Positions 27,326-34,827 of a DNA stretch of 64,000 nucleotides are shown piece after piece. Every line of letters starts with the position of its first letter. Within the stretch, counting starts at the first letter, position 1. Under the pieces are notes generated by a model, which searched no databases, was not told where the DNA came from, and saw only the letters and a program-made list of their open reading frames with translations. The DNA lies in contig CALXTI010000005.1 of the NCBI GenBank assembly GCA_944391395.1, positions 1 through 64,000 of the forward strand, written 5' to 3'. The position numbers and the translations under genes were made by a program. This DNA is from an uncultured Alphaproteobacteria bacterium (GTDB lineage: Bacteria > Pseudomonadota > Alphaproteobacteria > RF32 > CAG-239).

Positions 27326-27820
27326 ATGGAACAAAAATCAGGAATCGAAAAAGTTAAAACATATTTGCGGCGCTTCGGTGCGGAAAGCCGGGTTTTAGAG
27401 TTTTCGGTTTCAAGCGCCACGGTGGCGCAGGCTGCCGATGCTTTAAATTGCGAGCCGTGCCGGATTGCCAAAACACTTAGTTTCAAGCAAGAAAATGAAA
27501 TTGCTTTGATTGTTATCGCCGGCGATTGTAAAATTGACAATGCCAAATATAAACAAAGGTTTGGTATCAAAGCAAAAATGCTCACGGCTGACGAGGTTTT
27601 GCACAACACCGGATTTGCCGTCGGCGGCGTTTGTCCGTTTGCCGTGCCGGAAGGAATTAAAATTTATTTAGATGTTTCGCTTAAACGTTTTGCAACGGTT
27701 TTTCCGGCTTGCGGAAGTACCAACAGCGCCATTGAGCTCACACCGGAAGAATTGGAAAAATATACGCCCGGCAGCTCTTGGGCGGATGTCTGCCGCCAGG
27801 CAGAAACGATAGGCTTGTAA
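27326..27820 (+). CDS. YbaK/EbsC-type aminoacyl-tRNA deacylase
   Basis: A 164-residue single-domain editing protein of the YbaK/ProX superfamily, which hydrolyses mischarged Cys-, Ala- or other aa-tRNA(Pro). Family features are the conserved Lys in CRIAKTLSF (about residue 49) and the Gly-rich segments TGFAVGGVCPFAVP (about 92-105) and ACGSTNSAIELTPEEL (131-146). Which misacylated tRNA it prefers cannot be read from sequence. It is convergent with the next gene, 7 bp apart. Confidence 0.85.
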   Translation: MEQKSGIEKVKTYLRRFGAESRVLEFSVSSATVAQAADALNCEPCRIAKTLSFKQENEIALIVIAGDCKIDNAKYKQRFGIKAKMLTADEVLHNTGFAVGGVCPFAVPEGIKIYLDVSLKRFATVFPACGSTNSAIELTPEELEKYTPGSSWADVCRQAETIGL

Positions 27821-27827
27821 TAAGGAG

Positions 27828-28598
27828 TTAGTGTTCGGCGAAAGACATTAATTTGTTAAACAGTTTTTGACGCAATTTTTCGCCCATGAGAAGTTCGTCG
27901 GCAATTTTTTGTTCGTTTCCTGAGTGTTTCTGCAGCCGATTGATTGTTTGTAAAAAAGCTTCGCCGGTGTTTTCAAAATGAACGCCGGAAACAATAACTT
28001 TGCCTTTACCAAACGGACGCCAAAGAATAGCCGGTTTGATTTTTGCGAGATTATAATATGCCAAAATTTTATTTTCGGTGTTATCATCCGGTATAAAATA
28101 AGGCCCGCCGTGATAATGCGCGATATATTGTTCGTTGTTTATGCCCACCAACTTAACGGTTGCGGCGGCGGCTGCACTTTTTTCATATGGAGCGATGTTT
28201 AATTCGCGATGCAAAGTGCCGATAGCTTGAGCATTTACCAAATTTAGACCGTATTCGTCAATAATTTTAAGCCCGGGTACGTCTTCCTCGAAAATTGTTT
28301 TACGGCAAGCATAATAGGCGCCGGCACATATACCGTAATAAACACCCCCGTTTTGAACATAGGTGCGGATTTTATCATTGCCGAGTACTTGCAATTTGCG
28401 GCGGTAAGGTGTGGCGGCTCCTCCCGGCATGAAAAACGCCAATACTTTGTCGTTGAGAGCGTTGCAACGGAGAATCTCATTTGCATCAGTCAATTCAACG
28501 GAACAATGCCGCGGTCTGAAATATTGTATCAAACTGTCTTTTAAAACATTTACATCTGCGCAACCGGTATCAGCATATATTAAAACTTTATCGCGCAT
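27828..28598 (-). CDS. BPL_N-domain (glutamine-amidotransferase-like) protein
   Basis: A 256-residue protein resembling the N-terminal domain of eukaryotic biotin-protein ligase, a class-I glutamine-amidotransferase-like fold. The nucleophile elbow is GGVYYGICAGAYYA (Cys near residue 91) and FFMPGGAATPYRRKL lies just before. A His partner is likely in the YHGGPYF segment. Substrate is unknown; such proteins occur alone in many bacteria. It is downstream of the CoA-transferase pair with a 6-bp gap and no ribosome site, so it is probably translated by coupling. Confidence 0.75.
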   Translation of the reverse strand: MRDKVLIYADTGCADVNVLKDSLIQYFRPRHCSVELTDANEILRCNALNDKVLAFFMPGGAATPYRRKLQVLGNDKIRTYVQNGGVYYGICAGAYYACRKTIFEEDVPGLKIIDEYGLNLVNAQAIGTLHRELNIAPYEKSAAAAATVKLVGINNEQYIAHYHGGPYFIPDDNTENKILAYYNLAKIKPAILWRPFGKGKVIVSGVHFENTGEAFLQTINRLQKHSGNEQKIADELLMGEKLRQKLFNKLMSFAEH

Positions 28599-28604
28599 GT
28601 TTTT

Positions 28605-29270
28605 TTAAGCGGCTTTGCGAGAGAGATAATCCGGAACAATCAAATCGGCATCAGTCGAATCCAAAATGTCTTGCAGCGAAAACAACGGATTGATTTCTTT
28701 AAGCAATAGTCCTTCTGTTGTTACATCAATCACCGCGCGCTCGGTAATAATCATATCAACCTCATGTGCAGCGGTTAGCGGCAGCGTGCATTTTTTGACA
28801 ATCCGCGGCTCACCTTTGGCGGTGTGTTCCATCGTGACAATCACTTTTTTGGCACCGACCACCAAATCCATCGCGCCGCCCATGCCGGGGACAAAAACAT
28901 TCGGCACCATCCAGTTGGCAAGGTTTCCTTCTTCATCCACCTGCAGGGCACCCAAAACCGTGGCATCGACATGTCCGCCGCGCATGATGGCAAACGACAT
29001 GGCGGTATCAAAAAACGCCGCGCCTTTTTTGGCTGTTGCCGGCACACCGCCGGCGTTGGTGATTTTTGGGCGTTCCGGTGCGGCAAAATCGCGATGCCCA
29101 AGACCGGTCATGCCGTTTTCGGATTGGATAACGACGTGCATGTCCGTCGGAATATAATTGGCGGCTTCGGTCGGCAAACCGATGCCCAAAGTGATAACAT
29201 CGCCTTCCTTAAATTCTTTGGCGGTGCGGCGGGCAATAATTTCGCGGCATTGTTCTTTGCTTAATTCCAT
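28605..29270 (-). CDS. atoA: CoA-transferase subunit B (acetoacetate/butyrate type)
   Basis: A 221-residue subunit of a 3-oxoacid CoA-transferase. The catalytic Glu51 lies in IQSENGMTGLG. With subunit A it moves CoA between short-chain acyl-CoA and acetate or acetoacetate, a step of butyrate or acetoacetate metabolism in fermenting bacteria. ATG 29270 with GAGGA upstream is preferred over ATG 29288, which overlaps subunit A. The exact substrate is inferred from family only. Confidence 0.9.
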   Translation of the reverse strand: MELSKEQCREIIARRTAKEFKEGDVITLGIGLPTEAANYIPTDMHVVIQSENGMTGLGHRDFAAPERPKITNAGGVPATAKKGAAFFDTAMSFAIMRGGHVDATVLGALQVDEEGNLANWMVPNVFVPGMGGAMDLVVGAKKVIVTMEHTAKGEPRIVKKCTLPLTAAHEVDMIITERAVIDVTTEGLLLKEINPLFSLQDILDSTDADLIVPDYLSRKAA

Positions 29271-29277
29271 TTTTTCC

Positions 29278-29922
29278 TCACGATGCAATATAGTCTACAA
29301 AAACTCCGGGAATCGTGACCACGTTCGGGTCAAGCGGTTCTTCGCAAATTTCATCGGCTTCAACAATCACTGTTTGAGCCGCGGTCGCCATAACCGGATT
29401 GAAATTGCGGGTGGTACCTTCCAAAAAGGCGTTGCCGAATTTGTCGGCTTTGGTGGCGTAAATGATGGCGAAATCAGCTTTAAGAGGTGTTTCGAAAAGA
29501 TATTTGCGCCCGTCGATTTCAACGGTTTTTTTACCATCTTCTACCACGGTGCCGACGCCCGTCGGCGTTAAAAAGCCACCCAAGCCGGCACCACCGGAAC
29601 GAATCCGTTCAACCAGCGTGCCCATCGGCACAAGCTCAACCTCAATCTCGCCGTTATGCCATTGACGGCCAGTTTCCGGATTGGTGCCGATGTGGGTAAC
29701 AATCGCTTTTTTAACCTGTTTGTTGACAATCAGCTTGCCGCGATCGGAATCGGGAAAGCTCGTGTCGTTGGCAATCAACGTCAAGCCGGAAGTTTTGAGT
29801 TTGACCATCTCGTCAATCACGCGCGCCGGTGAGCCGCAACGCAAAAAGCCGCCAATCATGACGGAGGCGTTGTTCGGTATCAATTTGGCCGCGTCGGCTA
29901 TGGAAACAATTTTTTTTACCAA
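29278..29922 (-). CDS. atoD: CoA-transferase subunit A (acetoacetate/butyrate type)
   Basis: A 214-residue partner of the B subunit, with the Gly-rich segments MIGGFLRCGSPARVIDEM and RSGGAGLGGFLTPTGVGT. The start is TTG at 29922 (Met-Val-Lys-Lys-Ile); no ATG is available nearby, and a GGGA lies about 10 bases upstream. It is first of a three-gene minus-strand operon. Confidence 0.9.
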   Translation of the reverse strand: MVKKIVSIADAAKLIPNNASVMIGGFLRCGSPARVIDEMVKLKTSGLTLIANDTSFPDSDRGKLIVNKQVKKAIVTHIGTNPETGRQWHNGEIEVELVPMGTLVERIRSGGAGLGGFLTPTGVGTVVEDGKKTVEIDGRKYLFETPLKADFAIIYATKADKFGNAFLEGTTRNFNPVMATAAQTVIVEADEICEEPLDPNVVTIPGVFVDYIAS

Positions 29923-30020
29923 AATTTATTATCCCGTTTTGTGAAACTGCGCCACTATAACGCAAAAATTTTTAAAAGTCATCAATATTTGTGATAAGCG
30001 TGACAACGTATTGTTTTAGG

Positions 30021-30503
30021 CTAATATTTTCCATCAGCACCGAATTTTTTGAGCCATTTTTGCATAATCTCAACCGCTTCTTTGCGACATTCGGGGATGG
30101 CAAAGGCATAAACGTCGGGTTTTAACAGCGCATACAAATCATCATCTTTAAAACCAATGGCGGCGGCATCTTTGCGATCAGCGGCAAAATAAATTTTTTC
30201 AATATTTGCCCATTTGGCGGTCATCAGACACATGGGGCACGGTTCGCAGCTGGTGTATAAAATGCAACCGGACAAGTCCCATGTTTTTAATTTGCGGCAA
30301 GCTTCACGAATCGCCATAACTTCGCCGTGGGCGGAAGGGTCATGATTGGCTAAAACATGGTTGTAGCCGCCGGCAATAAATTGTCCGTCTTTATAAATAA
30401 CAGCGCCGAATGGTCCGCCGCATAATGTGTTATTTTCTAAAGAAGAAGCTGAAAGCTTGACAGCCTCATTCATAGCAGTAATGTCTTGTTTGGTGTATTC
30501 CAT
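30021..30503 (-). CDS. guaD: Guanine deaminase-like nucleoside deaminase
   Basis: A 160-residue member of the cytidine-deaminase superfamily. The zinc site is His59-Gly-Glu61 (SAHGEVMAIREAC) plus Cys89 and Cys92 (EPCPMC). The neighbourhood of these motifs and the length resemble Bacillus guanine deaminase, which converts guanine to xanthine, more than tRNA adenosine deaminase TadA. Assignment to guanine rather than another base is a family inference. A clear AAGGAG site supports the start. Confidence 0.8.
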   Translation of the reverse strand: MEYTKQDITAMNEAVKLSASSLENNTLCGGPFGAVIYKDGQFIAGGYNHVLANHDPSAHGEVMAIREACRKLKTWDLSGCILYTSCEPCPMCLMTAKWANIEKIYFAADRKDAAAIGFKDDDLYALLKPDVYAFAIPECRKEAVEIMQKWLKKFGADGKY

Positions 30504-30645
30504 TTTTTCTCCTTTTAACCGGCAAATAAAGTATCACAACTTGTCTGGTTTGTAAAGAAAAAGCGGTTAAGTTATTTAACGGCTGGACTTTTGTCAAAAT
30601 TTGTGCTAACTTGAAGATGGAAAAGAAGTAAATTTATAAATAATT

Positions 30646-31077
30646 ATGAAAAAGTTTTTTATTTTGCTGACGTTAGCGCTAGGCGCAATGCTCAGCACGG
30701 GCTGCGGATGTATGGTTCGCACATCGTATGTGCCGCAGTACTGCCAAGATGACGTGTACTATCACAACAGTAACTACACGTTTAACGGCACCTACATTGC
30801 CGGAGATCACGGTTGTCCGACAGGGTTGTACTGGGCAAACGCCAGCCTTACCCGCTGGGGGATGATTGTCAAAGTCAAAAATAAAGACGGTGCAATCATC
30901 AAGCAGTATGACTTGCGTATTCCCCGCCAAAGGGTGGAAGACACTTTCTATGTTACCGGTCTGACCGGCAAACCTCTGGAAGTGCATGTCTATATCCGAG
31001 GGGGGTATGGAAGTGTTAACTACGTCACCGTCAACGGTGGCGACAGTAAAGAAACTTACAATCTGCGACGGAATTAA
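30646..31077 (+). CDS. Probable lipoprotein of unknown function
   Basis: A 143-residue exported protein. A short signal peptide (KKFFILLTLALGAMLSTG) ends at Cys20, which could be lipidated although the lipobox (LSTGC) is imperfect. The mature part is beta-rich with Cys22, Cys39 and Cys65 and many Tyr residues. No family is recognised. A strong terminator follows. Confidence 0.6.
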   Translation: MKKFFILLTLALGAMLSTGCGCMVRTSYVPQYCQDDVYYHNSNYTFNGTYIAGDHGCPTGLYWANASLTRWGMIVKVKNKDGAIIKQYDLRIPRQRVEDTFYVTGLTGKPLEVHVYIRGGYGSVNYVTVNGGDSKETYNLRRN

Positions 31078-31096
31078 TGTTGTGGGTTGTATAAAA

Positions 31097-31129
31097 AAAC
31101 GGACGTTGATTTCAACGTCCGTTTTTTTT
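31097..31129. terminator. Bidirectional terminator
   Basis: AAACGGACGTTGA pairs with TCAACGTCCGTTT over a two-base loop, with A7 before and T8 after, between two convergent genes. Confidence 0.9.
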
Positions 31130-31133
31130 GATT

Positions 31134-31370
31134 TTAGTGCAAAAATATTTGTTTGGATTCCGCTTTAATTTTTGTCGGAGCATGGATTCCCGGATTTTGT
31201 ACGGCGTGGTCAAAAATTTCCTGAGCAAAAGCTTGTTTGGCAACATGGGTGATAAACAAAGGTTTTTCGAGTTTTAACTTTCCCAAAGTTTCTTCCAGCG
31301 CTTCAAAACTGTCATAAATGGTACTGATGAATATGATGTTTTTTTCGAGTTCTTTTTGGCATGTGTTCAT
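31134..31370 (-). CDS. Small hypothetical protein
   Basis: A 78-residue soluble protein with no recognised domain. The first half is amphipathic helical (FEALEETLGKLKLEKP). A GAGGTGA site precedes ATG 31370, and it ends at a shared terminator. Confidence 0.55.
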   Translation of the reverse strand: MNTCQKELEKNIIFISTIYDSFEALEETLGKLKLEKPLFITHVAKQAFAQEIFDHAVQNPGIHAPTKIKAESKQIFLH

Positions 31371-31503
31371 GATTTCACCTCATCTGTTAATAATTTTGTT
31401 GTGTTTAAGGATGTATATCGTGTTAAGGAAATTTTAAAGATATAAACAAAGCTATCTTGACAGCAAAAAAGGAATCGGGATATTTCTTAATCCGCGTGAA
31501 AAA

Positions 31504-31698
31504 TCACATTAAATAAAAAGTGTTTTGCGATGGCTGATGGTTGAGTTTTACGGTCGAATTTGGGGCGACATAGCGATGTTGCGACCAGCGGTCCACTAAA
31601 ACGTCAATGATGTCGGTGTCCACAATGTTTTCATTCTGCAGAGGAAATCTCTTTTGCAAATCATGGATGATGTAGTTGGCAACATTGACTTTTATCAT
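31504..31698 (-). CDS. Small hypothetical protein
   Basis: A 64-residue protein with no recognised family. The ATG at 31698 sits behind an excellent GGGAGG site; the frame is open seven codons further upstream without such a site. Asp/Ile-rich middle part (NIVDTDIIDVLVDRW). Confidence 0.5.
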   Translation of the reverse strand: MIKVNVANYIIHDLQKRFPLQNENIVDTDIIDVLVDRWSQHRYVAPNSTVKLNHQPSQNTFYLM

Positions 31699-31824
31699 GG
31701 CATCCTCCCGGAATGACATAAAAAGATATAACCCTTAATTCAGGTTAGAAAAGGTGTTTAATACTAAAGTCTATGTTTATAAGTGTGGCATCCGGCTGGA
31801 CACCGTGACGGAATTTTGCGCATG

Positions 31825-31853
31825 AAAAAAGCTTTGGTGTATCCAAAGCTTTT
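31825..31853 (-). terminator. Terminator of tRNA-Leu
   Basis: In the minus direction AAAAGCTTTGG pairs with CCAAAGCTTTT over a 5-base loop and ends in T residues, directly after the tRNA. Confidence 0.8.
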
Positions 31854-31858
31854 CAATC

Positions 31859-31944
31859 TGGTAGGGGTAGTCAGACTTGAACTGACACGGCCTGAGGCCA
31901 CAAGATTTTGAGTCTAGCGCGTCTACCAATTCCGCCATACCCCC
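31859..31944 (-). tRNA. tRNA-Leu (anticodon CAA)
   Basis: An 86-nt cloverleaf with a long variable arm (a class II tRNA). The acceptor stem GGGGGTA pairs with TACCCCT (one G-U pair), the T arm is GTCAG-TTCAAGT-CTGAC, and CCA is encoded. The anticodon loop CTCAAAA reads CAA, so it decodes UUG. Confidence 0.93.
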
Positions 31945-32070
31945 TCAAAACGTATGCCATAAATATAATATTTAATTCTTGTCGTCAATAGTTTTTTTTA
32001 TTAATTTTATTATTTTCTTTTGACAAATTTTATTGTATAGTGTTTTCAACTTAAAATTTAAGGAAAAACC

Positions 32071-33603
32071 GTGAGCGCTCTGGAACAAAAAGCAGCAACT
32101 TTGTACGGCGAACAAAAATATCCGGAAGCGCTGGATATTTATCTTTCGCTGTATAAAAAAAGCCCTAAAACCGAGAAATATTCCATTTTCTGCGGTAATT
32201 GTTTTGACGCTCTGGGCGATTCCGAACAGGCTATTGCGTTTTATAAACGGGCTTCGCGGCTTAATCCGGTTTCGGTTACGTCGTTGATTGCTTTGGCAAA
32301 TGTCTATTACAATAACGGCGATTATAAAAATTCGGAAAAATTTTCATATCGGATTTTGAAAAAATTTCCCGATAATGCATCAGCACTGTTAAATCTCGGC
32401 AATATTGCCTATTGTCGGGGTGATTATGATGCGGCTTTTGCTTTTTATGAAACGGTGTATAAAAAAAACAATGCCAGTTATATCGCGGTTGTTAATATGG
32501 CCAACACCTGCTATGATCAGGGGCGTTTTGTCAAAGCGTTGGATTATGCCAAAAAAGCTTTAAAATTGTATCCTTCCAGTGTTGACGCATATATTATCCG
32601 CGGAAATTCTTATATGGAACTCGGGCGGTATGAAAAAGCCGAGGTCAGTTTGCAGCGCGCACTGGAGTTTAAAAACGATAATCCTTGGATTTATGCTTCT
32701 TTAAGTCAGTTGTATCAAAAAATTGAAAATTGGGACAAGGCGTTGGAAGCCGGGTGGAATGCCGTGCTTTATGCCGGGGAGGCGCAAAAGCAGCAACATA
32801 TCAATTTTGGTTATCTTTTGTATGAATGCACTGAAGAAAAAGGTGTGGAAATCGCCGCGCATTATGCCGAAAAATGGAAAAAAACTTTTCCGGACAATAA
32901 AACGGTTGCTTATATGGCGGAGGCTATTTTAAATAATAAACCGGTAAAAAGAGCCGAAAAAGAATATGTTAAACAAGTTTTCGATGCTTTTGCCGCTGAT
33001 TTTGATGCAACGCTGAACGGGTTGGAATATCAAGCTCCGGAATATGTGGCGGAAGCCGTTCGTCAGGTGTTTAAAAAAGATTTTTTGAAACCGGTGCGTT
33101 ATCTGGATTTGGGTTGCGGCACGGGTTTATGCGCCCGAGCGGTTAAGCCGATTATCGGCTGGAGCGAAATTACCGGTATTGATTTGTCGGATAAAATGCT
33201 GGAAGAAGCTAAGAAAAAATGTGTTTATGATCATTTGGCATCGGCGGATATCATTGAGTTTTTGACCGCGAGCGATAAAAACTATCATTTGATTACGGCC
33301 GGCGATGTTTTGACATATTTTGGCGATTTGCAAAAACTTTTTGTTTTGGTCGCCAAAGCCTTGTGCGCCAAAGGTGTTTTCGTGTTTACAATTTCGGAAA
33401 ACGTGGTTAATAACGATGATTATTTTTTGACGCCGTCCGGACGTTTTGTTCATAACGGCGATTATATATTGCGCCTTCTGAAAAAAAACGGATTTGAAAA
33501 ATTGTATATGGAGCGTAAAGCTTTGCGCAACGAGGGAGATAAAGTTGTCTATGGCTATGTCGTTGCGGCAGAGAAAATTTTGACAATAGAAAAGGAAAAA
33601 TAA
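32071..33603 (+). CDS. TPR protein with a C-terminal SAM methyltransferase domain
   Basis: A 510-residue protein. Residues 1-290 are about seven tetratricopeptide repeats (for example NPVSVTSLIALANVYYNNGD). After a linker, residues 340-500 form a class I methyltransferase with motif I LDLGCGTGLC near 348-357 and ITGIDLSDKMLEEA near 370. The substrate is unknown; TPRs suggest a protein partner. It starts with GTG behind AAGGA and has no signal peptide. Its stop is only 10 bp before the secreted ubiquitin gene, so the two are probably one transcript, and the ubiquitin precursor is a possible partner (inference only). Confidence 0.82.
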   Translation: MSALEQKAATLYGEQKYPEALDIYLSLYKKSPKTEKYSIFCGNCFDALGDSEQAIAFYKRASRLNPVSVTSLIALANVYYNNGDYKNSEKFSYRILKKFPDNASALLNLGNIAYCRGDYDAAFAFYETVYKKNNASYIAVVNMANTCYDQGRFVKALDYAKKALKLYPSSVDAYIIRGNSYMELGRYEKAEVSLQRALEFKNDNPWIYASLSQLYQKIENWDKALEAGWNAVLYAGEAQKQQHINFGYLLYECTEEKGVEIAAHYAEKWKKTFPDNKTVAYMAEAILNNKPVKRAEKEYVKQVFDAFAADFDATLNGLEYQAPEYVAEAVRQVFKKDFLKPVRYLDLGCGTGLCARAVKPIIGWSEITGIDLSDKMLEEAKKKCVYDHLASADIIEFLTASDKNYHLITAGDVLTYFGDLQKLFVLVAKALCAKGVFVFTISENVVNNDDYFLTPSGRFVHNGDYILRLLKKNGFEKLYMERKALRNEGDKVVYGYVVAAEKILTIEKEK

Positions 33604-33613
33604 AAAATGAAAA

Positions 33614-33919
33614 ATGAAAAAATTTTGGATATTTTTGTTGTTGGCTGTTTTGTGGACCGGTTCGGCGCAGGCAATGCAGATTTTTGTAAAAACTTTAAGC
33701 GGTAAACACATCACGCTTGAAGTGGAACCGACCGACAGAATTGAAGATGTCAAAGCCGAAATTCAGGATAAAGAAGGTATTCCTCCGGATCAGCAGCAAT
33801 TGGTTTTTGCCGGTAAAATATTGGAAGACGGAAACACACTGCAGGATTATTCCGTTCAAAAAGATTCCACCCTGCATCTGTCTTTAAAAAAATTCCGGAC
33901 TAAAAACGGCAGAACTTAA
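33614..33919 (+). CDS. Secreted ubiquitin-like protein
   Basis: A 101-residue precursor. Residues 1-20 are a Sec signal peptide ([19 protein letters not shown]). The predicted cut after Ala-Gln-Ala leaves a mature protein that begins exactly at ubiquitin Met1 ([19 protein letters not shown]). By my hand alignment 56 of 76 positions match human ubiquitin, 56 of 71 before the tail. Lys6, 11, 27, 33, 48 and 63 and Leu8 are kept. Lys29 is Glu, Ile44 is Val, Val70 is Ser, and the tail has no Gly-Gly, so ordinary conjugation through the C terminus is not expected. The weak, distant GGA suggests coupling to the upstream gene. It ends just after an A7 tract (33886-33892), where a one-base shift joins it to the barrel reading frame. 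Bacteroides fragilis has a similar secreted ubiquitin. Confidence 0.93.
   Translation: MKKFWIFLLLAVLWTGSAQAMQIFVKTLSGKHITLEVEPTDRIEDVKAEIQDKEGIPPDQQQLVFAGKILEDGNTLQDYSVQKDSTLHLSLKKFRTKNGRT
33886..33892 (+). other. A7 slippery tract joining the ubiquitin and barrel frames
   Basis: Seven A residues lie in Leu-Lys-Lys-Phe codons. Loss of one A on the transcript or in the gene, or a +1 shift, moves reading from the ubiquitin frame into the barrel frame, which is open from 33888 on. The result would be one 385-residue protein. Confidence 0.6.
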
Positions 33920-34772
33920 TATTGATGCGCTTAATCTGGTTGTTCAAAATGCCGGTCTGTTGTTAAACAACATTTCTTCCCGCATCAGCGGCGGTATTAA
34001 TGTTTATGAAGGCGGCGAACAACTCAATCCGGAGAACGACAGCAGTGTTTGGCTTAATGCCTTGTTCGGGCATTATCAAAATCAAAGTACGGAAAGTTAT
34101 GGTTTGACAGCCGGTTTTGAAAAAAGATTTGCGACTTATAAATTCGGATTCGGCTATAACTATTTGCATAATGATATTGACGGAAACTCAAACGATGCCG
34201 ATGCCGAAGCTCACAGCGCATTTGTTTACGGAGAGTACAAGCCGGAACGTTGGTATAGTAATTTGGCGGCATTATATTCGTATACCCGTTTTGACGAAGG
34301 AAAAATTACAAAAAAATATAATTTGCAGACTATCGGTGTGCAGGCGATGAGCGGTTATGATTTCGGGATGTTGGTTCCGGAGGCCGGTTTGCGCTATCTG
34401 CATGTGTGGCACGGAGATTATGACAATTCGCAGAATATTCGGATAAAGGGTAACAGAAACAATATCTTAACCGGGGTCGTCGGGCTTAAAGCCAAAAAAG
34501 AATTTCAATTTGCAGACTATGATTTTGTTCCGCAAGTTAAAATTTCCGGGTTGTACGATTTTAAGCAAAGCGATCGTTTAATCGGGGGAATTTTGAATTC
34601 GCGTCAAGTGTTGGTCAGACAAGGACAACCGGCGCGGTTCGGTATAGAAATAAACGCCGGCGTTGAATTGCAAAAAGCAGAAAAATGGCAAATCTATTGC
34701 GGTTATTATGGGCAGTTGCGCAATAATTATGACATTCATGCCGCTATGTTTCATATAAAATATGATTTATAA
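33888..34772 (+). CDS. Autotransporter beta-barrel domain, no start codon of its own
   Basis: The frame is open from 33888. A linker ([20 protein letters not shown]) leads into about 270 residues of alternating amphipathic strands ([40 protein letters not shown], and so on) ending MFHIKYDL. This matches the C-terminal autotransporter domain (PF03797-like), an outer-membrane barrel that exports or displays its passenger. TTG 33960 is the only nearby start-like codon and has no ribosome site. The reading makes sense only as the continuation of the signal peptide-ubiquitin segment after a shift at A7. It is either a programmed or slippage fusion, a phase-variable switch, or a recent frameshift mutation. 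Confidence 0.7.
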   Translation, partial: KNSGLKTAELNIDALNLVVQNAGLLLNNISSRISGGINVYEGGEQLNPENDSSVWLNALFGHYQNQSTESYGLTAGFEKRFATYKFGFGYNYLHNDIDGNSNDADAEAHSAFVYGEYKPERWYSNLAALYSYTRFDEGKITKKYNLQTIGVQAMSGYDFGMLVPEAGLRYLHVWHGDYDNSQNIRIKGNRNNILTGVVGLKAKKEFQFADYDFVPQVKISGLYDFKQSDRLIGGILNSRQVLVRQGQPARFGIEINAGVELQKAEKWQIYCGYYGQLRNNYDIHAAMFHIKYDL

Positions 34773-34811
34773 ACTTAAAAGCCCGAAATACTTGTTTCGG
34801 GCTTTTAAGTT
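34772..34811. terminator. Bidirectional terminator between barrel gene and trcR
   Basis: A perfect 17-bp stem (AACTTAAAAGCCCGAAA with its complement) over a 6-base loop, shared by two convergent genes. Confidence 0.9.
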
Positions 34812-34827
34812 ACAATTTTAACAAATT

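Noticed and set aside
33960-34772. The barrel as an independent gene starting with TTG
   Set aside because: No ribosome site precedes it, it would lack a signal peptide, and the frame continues sensibly upstream to the A7 tract.
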